The notes beneath the pieces were generated by a model. The model was not told the DNA's origin and did no database searches. It saw nothing but the letters and a program-made list of their open reading frames with translations. The position numbers and the translations under genes were made by a program. Shown piece by piece: positions 40,877-45,071 of a DNA stretch of 45,071 nucleotides. Source of the DNA: Bradyrhizobium liaoningense (lineage in GTDB: Bacteria; Pseudomonadota; Alphaproteobacteria; Rhizobiales; Xanthobacteraceae); the NCBI RefSeq assembly GCF_018130955.1, contig NZ_JAFCJM010000054.1, forward strand, positions 1 through 45,071, given 5' to 3'. Within the stretch, counting starts at the first letter, position 1. Each line of letters opens with the position of its first letter.

Positions 40877-40998
40877 GTCATTCCAGGACGGCTCGAAGCG
40901 CCGAACCCCATTGCGCAGTTGCGCAATGTGGAATCTCGAGATTCCGGGTTCGATGCTCCGGGCCGCTTCGCGGTCCCGTCGCATCGCCCCGGAATGAC
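40877..40998. repeat. Palindromic repeat, GTCATTCC...GGAATGAC family
   Basis: Outer arms GTCATTCC and GGAATGAC with an inner ATTGCGCAGTTGCGCAAT stem. Related to the element at 39762-39886. Confidence 0.75.
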
Positions 40999-41022
40999 GA
41001 GCTCTATACTCTGATCCTGCAC

Positions 41023-43188
41023 TCAATTCGTCCCCGCATCCAGCCGGAACGCGTTCTCGACAATACGCAAGCCCACCTCGCCGCCGAGCGACATCAGCGA
41101 CTCCGGATGGAATTGCACGCCGGCGACCGGCAACGTCTTGTGCTCCAGCGCCATGGCGACGCCATCCTCGGTGCTGGCGGTGACGCTGAGAACCTCAGGC
41201 ATGCTGTCGCGCTCGACATAGAGCGAATGATAGCGGCCGATGACGATCTCGTTCGGCAGATTGCGCATCAGGCGGCCGCCGCGGACCTGCACCCGCGACG
41301 GACGGCCGTGGGCGGGATGCGCGAGCTGGCCGAGCTCGCCGCCAAAATATTCGCCGATCGCCTGGACGCCGAGGCAGACGCCGAACACCGGCAGCTTCTT
41401 CTCGAGCGCCGCGTCGATGGTCTTCCTGATCGCAAAGTCCTCTGGACGGCCGGGTCCGGGCGACAGCACGAGCAAGTCCCACTTTTTCTGCTTGAGCATG
41501 TCGAGCGCGTGCACATAGCGGACCACGGTGACGCTGGCGCCGACCTGGCGGAAATAGTCGGCGAGCATATGCACAAAGCTGTCGTCGTGGTCGATCAGCA
41601 GCACCTGCTTGCCGCTTCCGGTCGCATCCGGCGCAAAGGTCGACAGCGGTTTTGGCGGATCGCCGCGCAGCGCCTGAAACAGGGCTGCCGCCTTCACCTG
41701 GCATTCCCTGTCTTCGGCGGCCGGGTCCGAGTCGAAGAGACAGGTGGCGCCGACCCGCACCTCGGCCAGCCCATCCTTCATGCGGATAGTGCGGATGGTG
41801 AGGCCGGTGTTGATGCTGCCGTCGAAATTCACGGCGCCGATCGCGCCGGCATACCAGCGCCGCGGCGAGCGCTCGTGATCCTCGACGAACTGCATCGCCC
41901 AGAGCTTTGGCGCGCCTGTCACCGTCACCGCCCAGGCATGGGTCAGGAACGCATCGAGCGCGTCAAAACCCGGACGCAATATGCCCTCGACGTGGTCGAC
42001 GGTGTGGAAGAGTTTTGAGTAGGTCTCGATCTGCCGCCGCGCCAGCACCTTGATCGTGCCGGGCACGCAGACGCGCGCCTTGTCGTTGCGGTCGACGTCG
42101 GTGCACATGTTGAGCTCGAACTCGTCCTTCTCCGAGTTCAGGAGCTGGCGGATCTGCTCGGCGTCGCCGATCGCGTCTGTGCCGCGCGCGATGGTGCCTG
42201 ATATCGGGCAGGTCTCGACCCGCCGTCCGTCGGAGCGCACGAACATCTCGGGCGAAGCCGACACCAAAAATTCGCCGTCGCCGAGATTCATCAGCGCGCC
42301 GTAAGGCGACGGGTTGATGACGCAGAGCCGCTGAAACACCTCGGCCGGCGAGCGGTCGCAGGGCTCGCCGAAGAGCTGGCCAGGCACCGCCTCAAAGAGA
42401 TCACCGCGCGCGAAGGCCGCGCGCGCCGTCTCGACGGTGGCCTGGTATTCGCCCGGCGCGTGATCGGCAAAGCCCTGGCGCGGCGTCCTGAGATAGGCGC
42501 TGTCGGGCGTCTCGCGCGGCAGGCCGGCGGTCGACTGGCCCTTCCAGGCGAAATCGTATGAGATCACGACGCCGCGGCCGGTGGCGCGGTCATAGGCCAG
42601 CAGGCGATCGGGCACGTAGAGCACGATGTCGCGCTGGTCCTTGTCGCGCGCGCGCTTCTGCACGAGATCCTCGATCTGGAAGACGAGGTCGTAGGCGAAG
42701 GCGCCGAACAGGCCGAGCATGCCGTCGTCATTGGCGGAGAACGCGGCGATCAGGTCGCGCACCAGCGACATCACGCTGGCGCGCCGCGTGCGCTGGTCCT
42801 CTTCGACCGGCGCCTCGCCGCGGATGATGTGGCCGGCGAGCCGCGACGGCGTCCGCTCCGAGATCACCACGCAGGGTTCGCGAATGACGTCGCCGAGGAA
42901 GGCGATCAGCACCTTGCCGCGGTCGTTGAGCGCTTCCAGCGTGAAGTTGAAGCCTGATGTCTCGAGCTTCAGCGGCGGATCGGAAAAGCCGAGGTCAAAG
43001 CTCTCGTAGCGGCCGGGGACGGTGGTGCCCGACGACAGCACGACGCCGCGGCGGCGATCGAGCAGGCTGACGAGATCGTCGAGCCTGCTGGCGCCGCCCG
43101 TGAACTGCTCCGCCACGCGCGTGATCGCGAGACCTGCGCGGGTCGCGTAGTCGCTTCTGGCCGGGAGGGCAAAGACTGTCCTGTTCAT
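41023..43188 (-). CDS. trpE(G): Anthranilate synthase, fused TrpE-TrpG
   Basis: 721 aa, chorismate plus glutamine to anthranilate, the first step of tryptophan synthesis. The TrpE part (about 1-520) has the chorismate-binding blocks CPISGTIARGTDAIGDAEQI and GAIGAVNFDGSINTGLTIRT. The TrpG glutamine amidotransferase part starts at VLLIDHDDSFVHMLADYF, with the nucleophile in VFGVCLGVQAIGEYFGG and histidine in VQFHPESLMSLGG. The fusion is characteristic of Rhizobiales. ATG 43188 follows AGAGGACC. A leader peptide and attenuator precede it. Confidence 0.97.
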   Translation of the reverse strand: MNRTVFALPARSDYATRAGLAITRVAEQFTGGASRLDDLVSLLDRRRGVVLSSGTTVPGRYESFDLGFSDPPLKLETSGFNFTLEALNDRGKVLIAFLGDVIREPCVVISERTPSRLAGHIIRGEAPVEEDQRTRRASVMSLVRDLIAAFSANDDGMLGLFGAFAYDLVFQIEDLVQKRARDKDQRDIVLYVPDRLLAYDRATGRGVVISYDFAWKGQSTAGLPRETPDSAYLRTPRQGFADHAPGEYQATVETARAAFARGDLFEAVPGQLFGEPCDRSPAEVFQRLCVINPSPYGALMNLGDGEFLVSASPEMFVRSDGRRVETCPISGTIARGTDAIGDAEQIRQLLNSEKDEFELNMCTDVDRNDKARVCVPGTIKVLARRQIETYSKLFHTVDHVEGILRPGFDALDAFLTHAWAVTVTGAPKLWAMQFVEDHERSPRRWYAGAIGAVNFDGSINTGLTIRTIRMKDGLAEVRVGATCLFDSDPAAEDRECQVKAAALFQALRGDPPKPLSTFAPDATGSGKQVLLIDHDDSFVHMLADYFRQVGASVTVVRYVHALDMLKQKKWDLLVLSPGPGRPEDFAIRKTIDAALEKKLPVFGVCLGVQAIGEYFGGELGQLAHPAHGRPSRVQVRGGRLMRNLPNEIVIGRYHSLYVERDSMPEVLSVTASTEDGVAMALEHKTLPVAGVQFHPESLMSLGGEVGLRIVENAFRLDAGTN

Positions 43189-43239
43189 GGGGTCCTCTTA
43201 CGAAACTTGCCGAGGGAACGCCACACAGGACAAACGAAC

Positions 43240-43265
43240 AGGCCGCCGCACCATGCTGGCGACCT
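43240..43265 (-). terminator. trp attenuator terminator hairpin
   Basis: On the minus strand an 8-bp stem AGGTCGCC / GGCGGCCT with a ten-base loop is followed by a T-rich run at 43230-43239. It lies 40 bases downstream of the trpL stop. Upstream pairings CGCACC/GGTGCG and CACCTC/GAGGTG overlap trpL and can form the competing structures of an attenuator. Confidence 0.7.
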
Positions 43266-43304
43266 CTGACGATTTGGGAATGGAAAATCGCACCGGCCAC
43301 CTCT

Positions 43305-43352
43305 TTAGGAGGTGCGCCACCAAAGACGGGATGGGCGGACAACGGTGCTCAT
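43305..43352 (-). CDS. trpL: Tryptophan leader peptide
   Basis: 15 codons: MSTVVRPSRLWWRTS. Two adjacent Trp codons near the end allow ribosome stalling to sense charged tRNA-Trp. It has no ribosome site: the ATG begins eight bases after the -10, so the message is probably leaderless, as reported for other rhizobial trpL genes. It precedes the attenuator and trpE(G). In Sinorhizobium the released attenuator RNA acts as an sRNA, which may also apply here. Confidence 0.85.
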   Translation of the reverse strand: MSTVVRPSRLWWRTS

Positions 43353-43360
43353 GGGGGAAC

Positions 43361-43389
43361 TAAAGACCATCCGCCGCGGATGATGTCAA
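43361..43389 (-). promoter_or_regulatory. trpL-trpE(G) promoter
   Basis: On the minus strand a perfect -35 TTGACA (43384-43389), a 17-base spacer, and -10 TCTTTA (43361-43366). Eight bases later is the trpL ATG. The spacing predicts +1 at or next to the A of the ATG. Confidence 0.8.
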
Positions 43390-43447
43390 GGGAGCGGCCG
43401 GGACGCACACCTGCTCCGATCATCCTGCGCTACCGACGGCCAACTGG

Positions 43448-44077
43448 TTATTGTTCGTCCGGTTCAGGCAGCCAGTCAAATTTGCGCTTCTTTCGGTCCC
43501 ATTTGAGGACGGATATGCCATCGCAATCCATGCAGGACCAGGCGACAATGGTGTTGTCCTTGCCCTTCTCGAGCGCGCCGAACTGATGGTCGGTCCGCAC
43601 GGCACTCACAAATCTGACCTTGGCTTTCCCGTCCGCAGGTTGGTCGAGGATCAGGATGAACCTGCCCTTCTTGCCTGAGCATTCTTGATACACGCCCACC
43701 AATGCGACCTGCTTCGTGGCCGAGCCATCGAAACGTCCCTCGATCGCGAAGGACCTCTCAGCCCCCAGCATTCCATCAGCACCGAGCAGCTCCCTCGGAA
43801 TGAGATCCTCGCGAAACTCGGTTGCCTTGCACCAATCCTTTCGAATCCGGTTCGCCGGGATGCCGCGAACCTCCGTCGTGAATGGCTCAAAATCGGCAAT
43901 AACCCACCAGGCCGAGGTCTTCAGATCGCCCTTGAGCGTCACAAATCCCTGCTGCGCCGGCGCATGAGCGATGGCCAGCACAAGAGCCCCGCCGACAGTA
44001 GCGATCCATCGCGCCGCACGTCCGCGCATGCGACGTCCGAAACGAAGAGCTCTGCCGAGCATCGTATCCACGGTCAT
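43448..44077 (-). CDS. Exported protein of unknown function
   Basis: 209 aa with a basic N-terminus and one signal-type hydrophobic segment (WIATVGGALVLAIAHAPAQ). The mature part is rich in beta-type strands and has cysteines including WSCMDCDGISVLKWD (C-x-x-C) near the C-terminus. No family recognised. The ATG at 44077 lies close behind the dienelactone hydrolase, 24 bases apart on the same strand. Confidence 0.7.
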   Translation of the reverse strand: MTVDTMLGRALRFGRRMRGRAARWIATVGGALVLAIAHAPAQQGFVTLKGDLKTSAWWVIADFEPFTTEVRGIPANRIRKDWCKATEFREDLIPRELLGADGMLGAERSFAIEGRFDGSATKQVALVGVYQECSGKKGRFILILDQPADGKAKVRFVSAVRTDHQFGALEKGKDNTIVAWSCMDCDGISVLKWDRKKRKFDWLPEPDEQ

Positions 44078-44101
44078 TCAGCCGCCCGCAGCGGAAAGCA
44101 C

Positions 44102-44776
44102 TCATCCCAGATGCTTCCGGAAAAACTCCGTCGCGCGGCCCCAGGCGAGTTCGGCGGCTTCGCGGTCGTGCACGGCCTGGCGCTGCTCGTTGACGAAGGC
44201 GTGCTCGGCGTCATAGCGGAACAGCTCGAGCGACTTGCCGGCCGCCTTCATGCCCTTTTCGAAGCCATCGACCACCTGCGGCGTGCACCAGTCGTCCTTG
44301 TTGGCAAAATGCGCCTGGAGCGGAATCTTGACGTCCGCGGGTTTTGCCGCCTGCTCCGGCGGGATGCCATAAAACACGACGCCGGCGGCAAGCTCCGGGA
44401 TCTTCGTTGCACCGATGATGGTTACGGCGCCGCCGAGGCAGAAGCCGGTCAGGCCGACCTTGGCGCCGTTCTTGGAGAGAAATTGCGCGGCACCACGCAC
44501 GGTCTGCGTGGTGGCGTCCATGAAGTCGAGCGAGTTCATCTCGCGATTGGCGGAGTCGGTGTCGTGATACGGCACCACCGTGCCCTTGTAGAGATCGGGC
44601 GCCAGCGCATCGAAGCCGGCGAGTGCAAAGCGGTCGCACAGGCCCTTGATCTGGTCCTGCAGCCCCCACCATTCCTGGATCACAACCACGCCCGGGGCGT
44701 TACCGCGTGCGGCGTTGGCGAGGTAGCCCGACGCGTCCTTGCCGTCCGGCCGCTTGAAGGTGATGACGGTTCCCAT
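44102..44776 (-). CDS. Dienelactone hydrolase family protein
   Basis: 224 aa alpha/beta hydrolase. The triad is Cys113 (GFCLGG), Asp161/162 (KDDWCTP) and His192 (EHAF), with Glu35 in QEWWG that orients the cysteine in true dienelactone hydrolases. It hydrolyses lactone or ester substrates; the physiological one is unknown. ATG 44776 follows GGAGGAAAG. Confidence 0.92.
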   Translation of the reverse strand: MGTVITFKRPDGKDASGYLANAARGNAPGVVVIQEWWGLQDQIKGLCDRFALAGFDALAPDLYKGTVVPYHDTDSANREMNSLDFMDATTQTVRGAAQFLSKNGAKVGLTGFCLGGAVTIIGATKIPELAAGVVFYGIPPEQAAKPADVKIPLQAHFANKDDWCTPQVVDGFEKGMKAAGKSLELFRYDAEHAFVNEQRQAVHDREAAELAWGRATEFFRKHLG

Positions 44777-44863
44777 GCTTTCCTCCGATGAGTTTCTTCA
44801 GGGGCTGTTGCGGGCATTTTGGCCGCTGTGCGCGCCGGAGGCAATCGCAACCGGCAACACACT

Positions 44864-44989
44864 CTCGTGCCCCGGATGCTGCGCAGCGCGCTGCCCCTTT
44901 GCGGCGTGGTGCGCTGCTAACCCGGGGCCCATGCTGGGTCCCGGCTCTGCGGCGCATCGTTACACGCTGCGCCGCGTCCGGGACACGAG
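44864..44989. repeat. Palindromic repeat abutting the intron 3' end
   Basis: Arms CTCGTGCCCCGGA and TCCGGGACACGAG enclose further hairpins (for example GTCCCGGC...GTCCGGGAC at about 44938-44984). Its right end is within six bases of the group II intron boundary. Confidence 0.75.
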
Positions 44990-44994
44990 ACCAA

Positions 44995-45071
44995 ATCGGG
45001 ATAGGGGGGAGCCTCTCAGCTCCGCCCCTCCCACACCACCGTACGTACGGGTCCGTATACGGCGGTTCGGT
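44995..45071 (-). mobile_element. Group II intron, 3' end (domains V and VI), truncated by window edge
   Basis: On the minus strand, 45066-45035 folds into a domain V-like hairpin: a 9-bp lower stem ACCGCCGTA / TACGGTGGT with a two-base CG bulge, and a short upper stem with a four-base loop. CGC in the lower stem takes the place of the catalytic triad; CGC rather than AGC is typical of the IIC (bacterial class C) group. Downstream, GGGAGGGGCGGAGCT...CTCCCCCC makes a domain VI-like stem, then CCCTATCCCGAT. The 3' splice is near 44995. The reverse transcriptase and the rest lie beyond the window. Confidence 0.75.

Noticed and set aside
1..45071. tRNA, rRNA, CRISPR or prophage genes
   Set aside because: No T-loop/acceptor pairs, no rRNA-like stretch, no regularly spaced direct repeats, and no integrase or phage structural motif were seen on either strand.

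Overview
The window is 45 kb of GC-rich chromosome from an alphaproteobacterium, most likely Bradyrhizobium or a close relative. The evidence is a fused anthranilate synthase TrpE(G) behind a short trpL leader with tandem Trp codons, a CcrM-type GANTC methyltransferase, an alphaproteobacterial LexA motif (GAAC-N7-GAAC), FixK/FNR-type boxes, and many large intergenic palindromic repeats of the kind common in Bradyrhizobium. Most of the window is core chromosome with short gaps. There is no prophage, CRISPR array or integrative element. The only mobile element seen is the 3' end of a group II intron at the right edge.

Layout. 0.2-4.8 kb, minus strand: ispE, a secreted TPR protein and electron-transfer flavoprotein-ubiquinone oxidoreductase. 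5-10 kb: a uracil-DNA glycosylase lacking half of the usual Fe-S cysteines, a GT39-like membrane glycosyltransferase, RNase HII, a VOC protein and a PA0069-type radical SAM protein with a LexA-type box. 10-16.4 kb: phosphoketolase and a c-type cytochrome, each with a FixK-like box, then a beta-lactamase-fold hydrolase, an RMD1/DUF155 protein and a small glycosyltransferase. 16.4-21.6 kb: a MarR-GNAT fusion with operator-like repeats, moaB, a zinc metallopeptidase, and ccrM with GANTC sites at its start. 21.7-28.8 kb is an accessory-looking stretch: two glutathione transferases, three NTF2-fold proteins, DUF1127, LysR and XRE regulators, an FAD monooxygenase and a PaaI thioesterase. 28.9-40.3 kb is housekeeping: mutY diverging from a DciA-like gene, a Tat-exported DsbA-like protein, smc, rsm22, lemA, an M48 protease, two consecutive ParA/MinD-type ATPases of unknown role and a degenerate GIY-YIG protein. 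40.3-45 kb, minus strand: apt, trpL-trpE(G) with an attenuator, an unknown secreted protein, a dienelactone hydrolase and the intron end.

No single new multi-gene system can be proven from sequence alone. The best leads are: the tandem ParA-like pair, in which the second member has lost the deviant-Walker lysine; the LexA-type box on the radical SAM gene; FixK-like boxes on two adjacent energy-metabolism genes; the cysteine-poor uracil-DNA glycosylase; a leaderless trpL promoter/attenuator readable to the base; and a group II intron whose 3' end lies against a palindromic repeat.

All starts, operators and family calls come from reading the sequence. No database search or structure prediction was run.
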